Assembly: GCF_963675165.1 (NCBI RefSeq)
Contig: NC_087377.1
Coordinates: 2,882,978-2,946,977 of the forward strand
Length of the DNA: 64,000 bases
From: Halichondria panicea
Taxonomy: Eukaryota; Porifera; Demospongiae; Suberitida; Halichondriidae
Direction: 5' to 3'
Both the position numbers and the translations under genes were made by a program. The notes beneath the pieces were generated by a model. It did not search any database and was not told the origin of the DNA. It saw nothing but the letters and a program-made list of their open reading frames with translations. Position 1 is the stretch's first letter. Every line of letters starts with the position of its first letter. Positions 23,801 through 34,824 of the stretch are shown here, in pieces.

Positions 23801-26800
23801 CGTCTATGTCTGTGTGGGAATGGAACAGTGTGTATGGGAATGAAACAGTGCGTATGGGAATGGAACAGTGTGTATGGGAATGGAACAGTGCGTATGGGAT
23901 ATCCACTGTAGTGACAATCAGCTCGTACAGGACTATTATACAGTCAGTTCTAAGGCAATTTCTACCAGAGCGATAAATAATAGTCAAACCGACATTAAAA
24001 TACTTCACTCATAAGATATCACTGCCAAACAAATCGCCTCCCGTGAGACACCACACCCATTAAGTGAGACCACACCCATTACACAACACTCACCTGTGCA
24101 CATAGATCCATCACCAAAGTAACCGGAGTCACAAGCACAAGTGAAGCTGCCCATTGTGTTAGTACACTGAGCATTGTCGTCGTCGCAGTCATCCTGATCC
24201 TCACTACATTCGTCAATATCTGTATCATGAGGGGAGCGGGGCAATTAAAGAGCTATATATAATTATGTACAGTATTCACTTGATTAACGCGTTTATTTCA
24301 GATCAAAGTCTTTAGAGGGGGCGTTTAAACGAGGAGGGCTTTTATTGTTATGTCTACTAGTAGACATGCGTATTATTTTGTGTGAATGAGTCTTGACCGT
24401 TATTTTTATTGAATGCCGGCAACATGCAGCTACATTAACTTGGAAGGTTCAAAGGTCGTATTGCACACACATAATAATAATAATATTTAGGACCAATCTT
24501 CCAAGTTATCTTACCAGCACAGTTGCCAGAGCGACCGTCTCCACGGAAACCAACGAAACAAAGACAGTCGAAAGAGCCGGCATTGTTAATACAAGCAGCA
24601 TTGGCATCGCAATCATCGGAACCCACGGCACACTCGTCAATATCTGAGAGGGTGGGGAGGTACTGCGATGATATTTGTATAACAACAATTTACACTGTAA
24701 GTTTCCCAGAAAACTACAATTTTTACGAAAACAAGAATGTGCAAGTACAAATAAGACTCTGCATGCAAATACCTAAGCAGCTATATTATAGCACCCGACT
24801 GTTTGTTGAACACATTATTATTATAATTATGTATAATTATTAGCTTGCTAACTTTTATTTAAAAAACTTCCTTACCAACGCAAGTCCCACCGTCTCCCGT
24901 GAAACCTGAAGGGCAAGTACAAGTGAATCCCCCGATAAAGTTAGTGCACGTAGCTTCGTCAGCACAATTATCCGTGCCAAGAGCACACTCATCTTCATCT
25001 GCAGACAGAGAAACAATGCCGTTGAAGCACATCAGCAAAAAAAAACAAGAGCCATGCAACTACAGCACACGTACACGTATGTACAATAATAATAATAATG
25101 TACAAATGTGAACACTGAATATATGTAATAATGACTTCCATTCTCTGATACTGAAAGAGATGCAGCTAATTAAAGGTGAACTTTGACCTCAGGAGGTCTC
25201 AATAACTATTTGAAAGAGCTTCAAAATATCTAAAAGGTATACTGCGACTATACATGCATTTTGTTATCGTTCATGTAAAAATTAATTTGCTGCCAAAAAA
25301 ATCTCTGCCACATGCACCCACTTACCAAGACAGGTCATTCCATTACCACGGAAACCAGAGTTACAGTTGCAAAGGAACCCTCCAAAAGTGTCTATACAGA
25401 GAGCATTGTCATCGCAGTTGTCAGTGCCAAGCATACACTCGTTGTCATCTGGAGGGAGGAGGGAATGCATGAGACAAGAGATGTTAATTCATGAATCAAT
25501 CAGATACCGTATAGCGCAAAATTTTCGAGGCACTTATTATTTCGTGGAATAATACAAGCACTTCGTTGCATAATGTTCATGGAATGACTGCTTACCGAAA
25601 GCCACGCCTTTAATCTTTGCATGTTATAGCAGATAATTCTTTTTTCGTGGACTATAATATTTTCGTGTAGGATTGCTAACCCACGAAATTAGCGAACATT
25701 AAGCCTTTTAAGGCACTGGTCGGTCTACGCATATGGAGGGTGAAAAAATTATAGAGATCGCAGTTTTTGAGAGGTACAGGTACGTACATTTATTGACAAT
25801 TAAGCTATAGTATTGTAATAACAGGATTGATGCCATTACAACATTGTAATAACAGGATTGATGCCATTACAACATTGTAATAACAGGATTGATGCCATTA
25901 CAACATTGTAATAACAGGATTGATGCCATTACAACAGGAGCTAGCCAATGAAATGAGTTCCTATAATAAATTACTATACCGTATATAGCTGGTAATTTTC
26001 GTGGGGCAAAAATTAATATTTGTGGTTTTTGTGGTTGAACACTAGATCATGAATATTTTACCCACGAATGAAGCAACCTTGCCGCCTACCTTTACCTGCA
26101 GTGCAAGCAGTAGCCTCGAATCCAGGCCGATTCAAATACGGCCTGGTATCTATTGCATGTGTAATTAATCATAGGCGTGGTCCATACACGCCCACGTACT
26201 ATCTAAAATGTATATGAAGCTTTATAGCCTAGCTAGCTAGCTGTGGCCCTCTATGGTGTTGTCGAGAAGGCTTGCACACTAATCTGAAACCAAAAGAGGC
26301 TCTCATCTACCTCTATGATGGTTGGATGGTCGTGATTTATTGAACTGTACAAATGAGAGCTTCTTCTGGCTTCAGACTAGTGTGCAAGCCTTCTCGACAA
26401 CACCATAGAGGGCCACAGCTAGCTAGCAAGTCTTCTCGACAACGTAATAGAGAGCATAAGCCACAGCTTCATAGGAGACAAGTATTTGTTAAAATTAATA
26501 CGGAAAGAAACTAGTAAACAAACTAGTTTACGGTATAATTTTACAAAGGTTTACTAAAGTATAACGAGTCACCCAGATTCCACTATCACCCATGCAATAG
26601 ACACCAGGCCGTATTTTAATCGGCCTGGTCTCGAGGCTATGCAAGCAGCAACCACGAAAATATTATCCACGAAATGACTAAATATTGCCCAACCACTAAT
26701 GTTTTGCCCCCGAAAATTACCCGCTATAAATTATTATACGGTATATGTACTGCATGTACATAATTATAATATCAGCGACTCACTTTCACACACGACACCA

Positions 26801-28995
26801 TCTCCACTGAAGCCAATGTTACAGAAGCACAGGAAGGAACCCTCAGTGTTCAAACAAGCACCATTAAAAGAGCAGTTGTTCGTGCTGAGACTACACTCGT
26901 CGATATCTGAGAAAATGAACTGTTATTCACTTGTTGTCCTTTGACCTCTGAGATCAAAGTACCAATATAGGGGCCCTTGACCACAATCTACTACCGGGCC
27001 ATTAAACAGCTTGTGGCCCTCATAGCCATTAGATATTATGATCATTACCAAGAGTAATATTATGATAGAGAAGAGAGTATATCGAACGTAGGCATACTGT
27101 GTATCAGATGTATGCGGAGAGTAGCGTGACTTCTTGTATCTGTCACAAGCTTGGAATTTGCACACTTGGATTGGTCAGTGTGCAAATTCAAAATAAATAC
27201 CATGGCAATACATTGATAGGTCGACTTTGAGAGCACATGCAGCTAACCAAAATTAATACCACTCATGATTGACCTCTGACCCCGTAACTATCGAAGCTAA
27301 TTTCACCCCACCATCGTCAACGTACCGAAACAAGTCACTCCATTTCCAGTGAAGCCAGAGTTACAAGTACAGAAGAAGCCTCCCGGTGTGTTCGTGCACA
27401 AAGCATTTGGGGAACAGTTATCAAGACCCATAGCACACTCGTCTATTTCAGGACCTGTATGAGTGGGTGGGGTGTATGAATGGGAGGGGTGTATGAGTGG
27501 GTGGGATGTACGAGTGTGTGAGTGTATGAGTGGGAGGGATGTACGAGTGTGTGGGTGTATGAGTGGGTGGGAGGGGGATGCAGGGAGTGATTTTGTGTGA
27601 GATACTTGTACTTATAATTATGTATCCACTACATGTAGTTATATGCCAACTCGGGTAGTTTATTTCTCCATTGTAACACACGGCTAACTCTTGTAGCTGA
27701 TCTATATCTATACTATACAAGCTAAACTATATACACTGTACATGATGTGCAGCTTGTATCGTTCAACAATATACATGTACGTATATTTGACAATTAAATC
27801 ATGTGTATGATACACAATCTTACTGCATGATGAGAGATGACTCGTTTGCTAGCGCTAGCTAGTGTTGAAAAGTAAGCAAGCTAGCAACACTATAACTAGG
27901 TCATTAAACCAAACCTCTATTAGACAGTATAGTTAGAGTATAGTGTGACACTTACCGTCGTTATCGAGGAAGGTAAGAGAGAAAGCAGTGTTTCCCACAG
28001 CAGAAACACCTGTCACGTTCCCTGGGATCTCAAGAGGAACGGTGACCGTCGCGCCATTTTCGCGAAGGTTGTCTTCGGCAGCAGACAAAGTACCGCACAC
28101 TACGTCTCCAGCCACCAATCCAGCGCGGAATTCCCAGTGGGCCCAAATAGAAAAAGAAGCTGCATGGATGAGAAAAACAGGCAGTAAATAAAGATACTTC
28201 TATTGAAAAAACAACAACACACACTATATCATGAATGTATGTCATACGTGCAATATGTGCGTAAAAAAACAAAGACATGGTCTGATGATTTCATAAGTTC
28301 AGGAGATGTATAAAAGAACGTAAGAGGGACTTACGAAAGACACGGTGATACCAGATACCAAAGGAAATTCCGACGAAGCCACCCTCAATGACTATGCAGA
28401 CCTGGGTACTACTAGCCTCCATGACAGTGTAGGCAGCAAGTTGATAGGATATCGAAGCTGCATGTGCGTGGACGTGTAGGGATAGAGTCGTACAAATAAT
28501 TTAATAAGTGAAATATCACATGCAGTTTGCAATTAAGAAATGGTAATCATAAATCTTGATTCGGTGTCACGCAAAAAAGCCTTATTATATAATAGTGATT
28601 TCTCTGAAAGATCGCTACGTTATTTCGAAAGCTATATTTATGGTCGATAATCAATTACAAGTGCATTTTGCAGCTCTTTGAAAGGCCTATCACAATAATG
28701 TTTAAAGTAGCGATCGCTTTTTGTACATTAGCTGTCATTTCAAGTTCATTTAAACAGTATGCGTTGTCTATAATTGCACTCACCGCTATTGGAGGTTGGG
28801 AACTCGCATGTTGGTTCAGTCCCAGTCCAGAGTAAACCCGCCCCAACCAATACAGTGCATGTTCGTTGAGTGTTCCCGTTGAGGATATAGGGGGTGTTAC
28901 ACGAGTACATTGCCACGGAGCCTTCAATCATACCTTGAGAGAAAGAGACGGCACCGTTCTCTGGGTTGCTCAGACCTGGACACATCGGTACACCT

Positions 28996-29074
<79 letters not shown>

Positions 29075-31673
29075 GGATTTAAGAACAGTGTATATACATG
29101 TAGTGCTACAACTGTACAGTGTACATTGTATGCTTTATAGAAAACAGTGCTTGAAATTTGTTAATAGATTTCTAAGTGAAATCCACAATTAGTTACGATA
29201 ACCACCAACTTATTACCAGTATACGCACACAGTTACATAAGAAACACATGCACACTCGCTACTGGGCAACAGAGGCATCCAGTCAGCTACCCCTCCTAGT
29301 ACCGTACCTAGTACCGTACCTAGTAGCCCAGCTAGTACCGTACCTAGTAACCTAGCTAGTACCGTACCTAGCAATGCTAACCTCTCACATTCCATAGGTA
29401 GGCAAAAGAAGCCACCAGTTGTATCAGTAGAAGCCTGATACTAGTAAAGGAGAATGCGCACTTGAAAGTCTAGAGCTGAAATAATACCCTTCAAATATCC
29501 TTTTTAAGTATTTCTTAACACACACACACACACAACCTCTTCCCACGCACACACACATCACACAACCCCCCAGGGCCCTCCCACACACACATCACAACCC
29601 CCAGGGCCCTCCCACACACACACATCACATAACCCCCAGGGCCCTCACACACACACATCACACAACCCCCCAGGGCTCTCCCACAAACACACACATCACA
29701 CAACCCCCAGGGCCCTCCCACACACACACATCACACAACCCCCAGGGCCCTCCCACACACACACATCACACAATCCCCCAGGGCTCTCCCACACACACAC
29801 ACATCACACAACCCCCCAGGGCTCTCTCACACACACACACCCTTACCATCATCATCCAATAGAGTCAGAGTTGCAACACTCCGGCCCAAACTAATACCAG
29901 CACTGTTAGTGGTCGCCTGGATAGTCAGAGTTTGAGTTCCGTCGTCAACATTGTTGTTGGGGAAATTTAACGATCCACACATCCTATCAACGCCGGGGTC
30001 TAGCGACAAAGTCACAAGTAACTGGAAGTTGATAAGGGGCACTGTAGAGAAAAGAGGTCACAATTAGAGACACATTAATTAATAAAATATGTATACCTGT
30101 ATGTATTAGGTACTTACTGGAGGGCACAAAATAATTATATCATAATAACAATTATATATAGTGAGAAAGAAAGTGGGAGACCAGAGTGCGACATGCGTGA
30201 CTCGAAAATGGTTATGCCTACATTCAACGTTAATTGCAGAGGCAATTAAACTAATCGAGGCACGCGTGTCGTGCCTCCTCTGGTGAGGAAATAAAAATAC
30301 CGCTATACGGTATTTTTATATTATACACTTACAGTCTATAGTCAGAGCAACTTGAGAGGCCTGTGTAATGGGTACACTGTTCATGTCCAGCACCACACAG
30401 ATAGTCAAACTGTCGCCTCCCTCTGTCGCAATGTAAGTAGGGTTTTCAATGGAGACAGCTGAGAAGAGGGAGAGGAAGATGTGCAATCAATGATGTCAAT
30501 CAATGATGTCAATCAATGATGTCAATCAGAACCTGCTACTATACTAGCTGTATCTACAGTAACCAGCTAGGTGAACAATTAACATTTGTAAAAGGGAACT
30601 TAATTTCTTAATTAATTTATTTAATTGTATACGTGTCTTAATAAATTGTTAAGTGTGTGTGGATCGAGTCGTATATGAAAAAAATGATCATAGAACGTTC
30701 AATTAAAGTTGCAACGTTTCAGTTACTATACGTATGTAGCAGCTATCCTACGTAGCAACCAAGTCATGAGTAAGGCCTGCATGCCCAGGGTAAACAATTA
30801 ACAAGCTACACTGAACTCGTAGACACCAATTAACTTATAGGGGGTCTATTGAATAACAACATTGTTAACATTGCCGCATTCCCATGCCAATATTGCATGC
30901 AGGTCACAGTGGACAGTTCAGGGATTCATCTCTAGGATTAAATGTTTGGGGGACAAAATATTTGACCACACCCCCTGTTACATGCTAGTTACCAATTGCA
31001 CATCATAGACAGTACTAAATGTGGTGATGTCATTATTCTACAAAATTGGGGGGGGGGGGCAGGGATGGTTCGTCCCTGCCCCCCCACTAGATGAAACCCT
31101 GCCTGTACCAGAATAATTATAGTTGGTACTGACTGTTACCAATTATTATTACAACAGCTAGGAACATTCTAGTGAAGGCAAGCTTTTGTCATAGCTACAG
31201 TTTACTGTCTATATTATAAACGAACAAAATGGATGAATTGTAACTGCAAAGACATAATAGACATTAATTTCACATAGTGCAAAAGTAGACAGATTATTAT
31301 TATAGTAGGTCATAAGTTAATTGGAAGATTCAAAATCTTAGCAACCTTATTTTTTTTATGGATTAGTAGTTCAGGTACCTATATTTTAATATTTCCATGT
31401 AAGAAGATAAATTAATTAGGTATAATGCTTCTTACATGCAATTGACAACCTATATAAATAGCACATAATAAAATTATTACATACGTACAGTATATGTAAG
31501 CCAATAGCAAAAATTGACAATGCTCTTTTCTTGCAAAAATTATTTACGGATAAAATAATATTGAACGTCAAAATTATCTTGCACTTACTCTGTGCGCTGG
31601 CTGGTTTCCATGACCACAGGCACAAGACGCCCAATAGGAATGCAGCTGTCTTCATAACCACCTCAGAGAACAC
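13880..31673 (-). CDS. Secreted Calx-beta/Sushi/EGF/Ig-like mosaic protein (gene F)
   Basis: Twenty-seven minus-strand exons total 3,801 bp, 1,266 residues. Exons, 5' to 3': 31589-31673 signal peptide ([16 protein letters not shown]); 30333-30458 and 29847-30041 Calx-beta; 28784-28993 Sushi; 28335-28457 and 27956-28159 Calx-beta; seven EGF exons 27326-27454, 26784-26906, 25326-25448, 24876-24998, 24515-24643, 24094-24219, 23684-23809, most with the calcium-binding start DIDEC; 22815-22949, 22050-22253 and 21356-21514, 19965-20177 two Calx-beta; 19569-19668 and 18863-18960 Sushi; 18552-18686, 18196-18330, 17868-17984, 16740-16868 unassigned; 15313-15453, 14875-15009, 14632-14778 and 13880-14010 Ig-like Cys modules. 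Calx-beta second halves end in the typical L.DDD motif. Every intron is phase 1 except inside the second Sushi. No transmembrane segment was found; it is probably an adhesion or matrix protein. The C-terminus looks cut short. Confidence 0.87.
14012..14072. repeat. (GT)n microsatellite in intron of gene F
   Basis: About 30 GT units start directly at the acceptor of the last exon (minus strand reads (AC)n then ag). The same placement recurs at 14780-14860, 28998-29072 and 42485-42530, where TG-rich tracts also abut acceptors. Confidence 0.9.
14253..14564. mobile_element. 312-bp foldback MITE with TA duplication
   Basis: Arms of about 75 bp start GTCGGGC and contain gaggtcgggaatcaagcc. TA flanks both ends. 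It lies in the last intron of gene F. Confidence 0.8.
15061..15285. repeat. Tandem repeat, about 66-bp unit, three copies
   Basis: The phrase gcattgtagggacagtactg followed by gagaggtggtctctttaggg repeats three times in an intron of gene F. Confidence 0.85.
17079..17795. repeat. Minisatellite, about 74-bp unit, roughly ten copies
   Basis: The unit begins gtgttagcaggccaccctct and ends catgtgtttggacct, with single-base variants between copies. It is located in an intron of gene F. Confidence 0.9.
19192..19406. mobile_element. Palindromic MITE, CCGTATTACTAGAATATTTTGCG family
   Basis: Inverted ends CCGTATTACTAGAATATTTTG and the inverse are flanked by TA. Sister copies lie at 22316-22528 and 34599-34811. 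Intron of gene F. Confidence 0.8.
20280..21190. repeat. Dispersed repeat with ATGCCTCGGTG ends
   Basis: It starts ATGCCTCGGTGCGCATGCGC near 20295 and ends CACCGAGGCAT near 21168. It matches the repeats at 9237, 54420 and 56154 but has an unrelated insert at about 20612-20900. Intron of gene F. Confidence 0.6.
21580..21797. repeat. 20-bp minisatellite, about eleven copies
   Basis: The unit CACATGCATGTGCAGTGTAG contains the palindrome CACATGCATGTG, so each unit can form a small hairpin. It creates spurious Cys/His ORFs on the minus strand. Intron of gene F. Confidence 0.95.
22316..22528. mobile_element. Palindromic MITE, CCGTATTACTAGAATATTTTGCG family
   Basis: Second copy of the family at 19192, about 213 bp, TA-flanked on the left; the right end reads ACAGTA rather than ACGGTA. 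Intron of gene F. Confidence 0.75.
22640..22800. repeat. Short tandem repeat array
   Basis: The phrase ggacgcccctacactaatta recurs about five times with variable spacing, next to the acceptor-distal end of an intron of gene F. Confidence 0.7.
23070..23255. mobile_element. Palindromic MITE, GCGGGTAATTTTCGTGGGG family
   Basis: Inverted ends gtgggtataattttcgtggg and gaaaattacccgctg bound an interior sharing cgtggaggtcagcttgccc with the copy at 13061. Intron of gene F. Confidence 0.65.
25800..25938. repeat. 30-bp tandem repeat, four copies
   Basis: The unit cattgtaataacaggattga plus tgccattacaa repeats four times in an intron of gene F. Confidence 0.9.
26223..26425. mobile_element. Foldback element with about 60-bp arms
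   Basis: The left arm starts gtggccctctatggtgttgt and the right arm is its inverse ending ccatagagggccac. The loop carries degenerate inverse repeats (gaggctctcat, atgagagcttc). It is nested between two halves of a GCGGGTAATTTTC-type element whose ends lie near 25980 and 26745. Confidence 0.75.
28998..29072. repeat. (TG)n microsatellite
   Basis: About 36 TG units directly at the acceptor side of the first Sushi exon of gene F. Confidence 0.95.
29520..29840. repeat. Minisatellite of CA tracts and cccccagggccctc
   Basis: Repeated unit of about 36 bp (cacatcacacaacccccagg plus gccctcccacaca), roughly eight copies, in an intron of gene F. Confidence 0.85.
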
Positions 31674-31910
31674 AGTGTATACGTAAATCGAGCTGGCAAA
31701 GAATTACAAAGATTTACAATTATCAGCTCAAAAACTAGCTATTTCTTTTATAGTGTTCCAGCAGGATGCATTTGTATTGTGCTACGATAGAGACGGTGTG
31801 TACGTGTGTCCATGCATTATTGAATAGTTGAGCGAACATAGCAACCATGTACCAGGCTCAGGGTACAACAATATAATTATCACACGGTTGACAAAATACC
31901 TCGAGACAGA

Positions 31911-32048
31911 ATGAAGCTCTTAGCTATAATAGCGTGCCTGACTCTCAGAGGTACCAGCTATACAGCTACATGCCAACAACTGTCACACCGTTGCTATGTG
32001 CATGGGAACATATTATATGAGCCTAAACAATTATTACAGGACAAATAG
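31911..32048 (+). CDS. Candidate 45-residue secreted peptide
   Basis: An ATG opens a hydrophobic start (MKLLAIIACLTLRG) followed by a short tail with two cysteines (TATCQQLSHRC) and TAG at 32046. It is divergent to gene F, with ATGs about 238 bp apart. The sequence AGAG|gtacca inside it could be a donor, in which case this is the signal-peptide exon of a longer gene whose other exons I could not find. No homologue recognised. Confidence 0.35.
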   Translation: MKLLAIIACLTLRGTSYTATCQQLSHRCYVHGNILYEPKQLLQDK

Positions 32049-32300
32049 TCCGTGTATGCATGCTATAATTTATAATAATTATTATTATGGGTTCTATTTT
32101 GATATTATACAACCTTTTCACGTGGCTTGAAATGCAAACCAAGTCAACCACTATATACATAGTTACGTCAAGGGTAACGGAAGTAGTATATAGCTGGGCA
32201 TCAGATGTATTCGGAAAGCAAGATGACCGCTTGCTTGGTAACTAAACCTTATTATTCACGGGTTGTCTACATTTTCGATCAGAGAGAGGATCTATGAAAC

Positions 32301-32412
32301 CAGAGGAGGTACGACATCCACTTGTCAAAGGAAACGTTTTAGACACACATTCCTTAGATCAAAGTTCGGAATGTGTGTGTGTTAAAGACACGCGGATGTG
32401 GTACCTCCTCTG
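32301..32412. mobile_element. 112-bp hAT-like MITE with perfect 9-bp target duplication
   Basis: The ends CAGAGGAGGTAC and GTACCTCCTCTG are exact inverses. The flanks are ctatgaaac at 32292-32300 and again at 32413-32421. CAGRG-type termini with 8-9 bp duplications are typical of hAT elements. Confidence 0.85.
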
Positions 32413-32446
32413 CTATGAAACAGTACCCACTACAGGAATGACTTAC

Positions 32447-32544
32447 CAACATCAATCTTGCACTTCTCCACTATAGGTACTTTATAACTTGTATACTTCC
32501 TCCCACACAAGCCAGTGTAGGTTGACCTTGTCCCTCACATGCAT
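32447..32544 (-). pseudogene. Relic of an ankyrin-repeat exon
   Basis: It has intact donor (gtaag) and acceptor-like ends and aligns with the ANK exon at 36767-36868 (shared GTGAGGGACA, CTACACTGGCTTGTG, GATTGATGTTG), but small indels break the frame. It lies downstream of gene G on the same strand, so it was probably once part of it or of another paralogue. Confidence 0.6.
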
Positions 32545-33996
32545 CTGTGTGTACGTAACCTGTATATAACCTAAGGGAAGTGATGACATGCACACACAAT
32601 GAATGACAACATAACTAAAATGTATTACAGTGCCTGGAGCTACCATTTGCCTCGAGGCAGCAACAATTATGTCGTTAGCGTGTGGGCGGTGGCACATGAG
32701 CATTTGTGACATTTACATTCTTGTGGGAGCGTGACATTCTTCACGCACTAGGGCAACTCTCAACACGGCAGCTGGCCAGTCCCTTTCTCTCCAAGGAGAG
32801 ATTTCTATAATAATTATAGTCTATACTTGTCGCTGGTATATATATAGTATGTAGAGTTATACGCTTATTAGAGCAACACAACTTCCATTGATCAGCTACA
32901 ATTCTTCGGAGTAATAATTATGTATACCACCTCTGAAATGGAATAAGCCACCCTCACCCATGAAATCACAAGGTGGCACATTATATAATAGTATACCGTA
33001 AAACCTCGATTTATAGCAACACTTTTTAATAATTACAAAGCCGGAGGTGGCTACTTTTGGAGGTTGAAAAATTATATTGAAGTCCTGGTGTCGCATATTT
33101 AGAGGGTCGCATCTAATTGGAGGAAACTGTACAGAGTCTACTTGCCTCGATTTCAGGCCGCTTAAAACACTGATTTTCCAGTGGGCTACAATCGAGGCTA
33201 TGGAGTGGCTACATTTACCTCTATTTAGAACGCGACATTAAAAAATAATTGTCGACGCAGCTGTCGCTACTTTTAGAGGTCAGAAAATTGCTGAAGCTCC
33301 TGGGTGTCGCCTTAAATCGAGGTCTTATGGCACATGCATGTTCACTCATCCCGAGTCCAACGAGTGGTGCAAGCTGTGCTGTGCTAATACCTCTCCTCTC
33401 GCCATGTTTTGCTTTCGCTAGAAAGTTTAATAGAGTGTAAGAAGAGTATAATAATTAATTAAACGTGAAATAAATGTTTGCATTTGCAATTGTTGGCAAT
33501 GAACTATTAATAGAGTATTGTGAATCACTCATAGACTATTGTATGTGATTAGTACGTGGCTTACCAGGCCCACAAGAAGAAGATAGATCTGCCAAGAGCT
33601 AGGGCTAGGGGATCAAGGATCTGCAGGGATTCTCTCACACACATACGTGGTAATCCACCTGGATTCGAGGCTACTTTATGTTACTGTCTAGCCTCGATTT
33701 CAGGCCGCTCTCAGTTGAGAAAGCCGCGAGAGGGGCTGGGATCGAGGCTAATTACTGTCTAGCCCTTGTGCGGCTACGCCTCGAGGCATAATAACATCAT
33801 TTTTATTGCTAATAAGAAACAGTGAGTGTTTATAATAATTTAAACTAGAATTTCTAATTATGGTGAACCTAAAGCTAGCCTAGCTAGTTAACTACACATG
33901 TACATGTACAGAGTTCTTCTATTGAGCATTATAATAATTATAGCAGCTATCACCAGCTCTTCAAGTCAGGAGGAATCTTGAACTCCTGTGTGTGTG

Positions 33997-34039
<43 letters not shown>

Positions 34040-34598
34040 GTGTGTGTGTGTGCGTGTGTGTGTGTGCGTGCGCATGGGTGTGTGTGTGTGTGTGGGTGTA
34101 TATATAAGGTAAGTATAATCATTACAGTAATACTACACGAGGATTTAACCAGGATTAAATGGGGCACAAATATGTATAATGCACAACACCATACATGTGC
34201 ACACAATTGTGTTGGAGTTGTGCCCATTGTTTGCGTTACTACCTCAAAAACGGAATGCTCATGCACTGATGATTAATACTTTGTATTGCACAATATAACA
34301 CTATCCTAGATGCAGTAAGCCTCGATTTTAGGCTGTGAGTGGGCGCAGTCAGTAATACCGTATAGCGGGTAATTTTCGTGGGGTAAATATTCGTTATTTT
34401 CGTGGGCTAGCTGGCCTCAACAAAATTTTAACGTAGGCGTGGCTTACTGGAACGTAGGAATGCAGGTAGGCAACGAGACTAAACGAAATTTTTTACTCAC
34501 GAAAACCACCGTTTCTCGAGTTGAACGAATTTTTTACCCCACGAAAATTACCCGCTATACGGTATGAGTGAAGTACAAGTGTTGGTGTACAGTACTAT
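32545..34598. other. Repeat-rich intergenic or intronic sequence
   Basis: It contains an ACCGTAAAACCTCGATTTATAG-type MITE (about 32996-33330, right end aaatcgaggtcttatgg), a (TG)n tract at 33986-34100, and a GCGGGTAATTTTC MITE at 34358-34562. No coherent exon was found. Confidence 0.5.
34358..34562. mobile_element. Palindromic MITE, GCGGGTAATTTTCGTGGGG family
   Basis: Best preserved copy: the ends CCGTATAGCGGGTAATTTTC and their exact inverse, flanked by TA on both sides. Length 205 bp. Confidence 0.85.
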
Positions 34599-34811
34599 TA
34601 CCGTATTACTAGAATATTTTGCGAGCATCAAACATTTGCGAAATTTGCGAGGGTTGATCACAATAAAATTCGCAAAACCTAAATTATTACTAGTAAATAC
34701 ACACGATCCTTGCCAGAGAACGCAATAGTTGATCGCAAAGGGTCAAATTTTCTGCTGATTCGGCTCATTCGCAAAGGTTCTTCACCCGCAAAATATTCTA
34801 GTAATACGGTA
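34599..34811. mobile_element. Palindromic MITE abutting the last exon of gene G
   Basis: A CCGTATTACTAGAATATTTTGCG-family element with TA flanks. It begins 14 bp beyond the donor of the last recognised exon of gene G and may have disrupted the downstream intron or 3' end. Confidence 0.8.
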
Positions 34812-34824
34812 CACACATACATAC

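Noticed and set aside
30182-30282. Possible hAT-like MITE with CAGAG ends
   Set aside because: The inverted ends (gcgacatgcgtg versus gacacgcgtg) are suggestive, but no target duplication could be shown.
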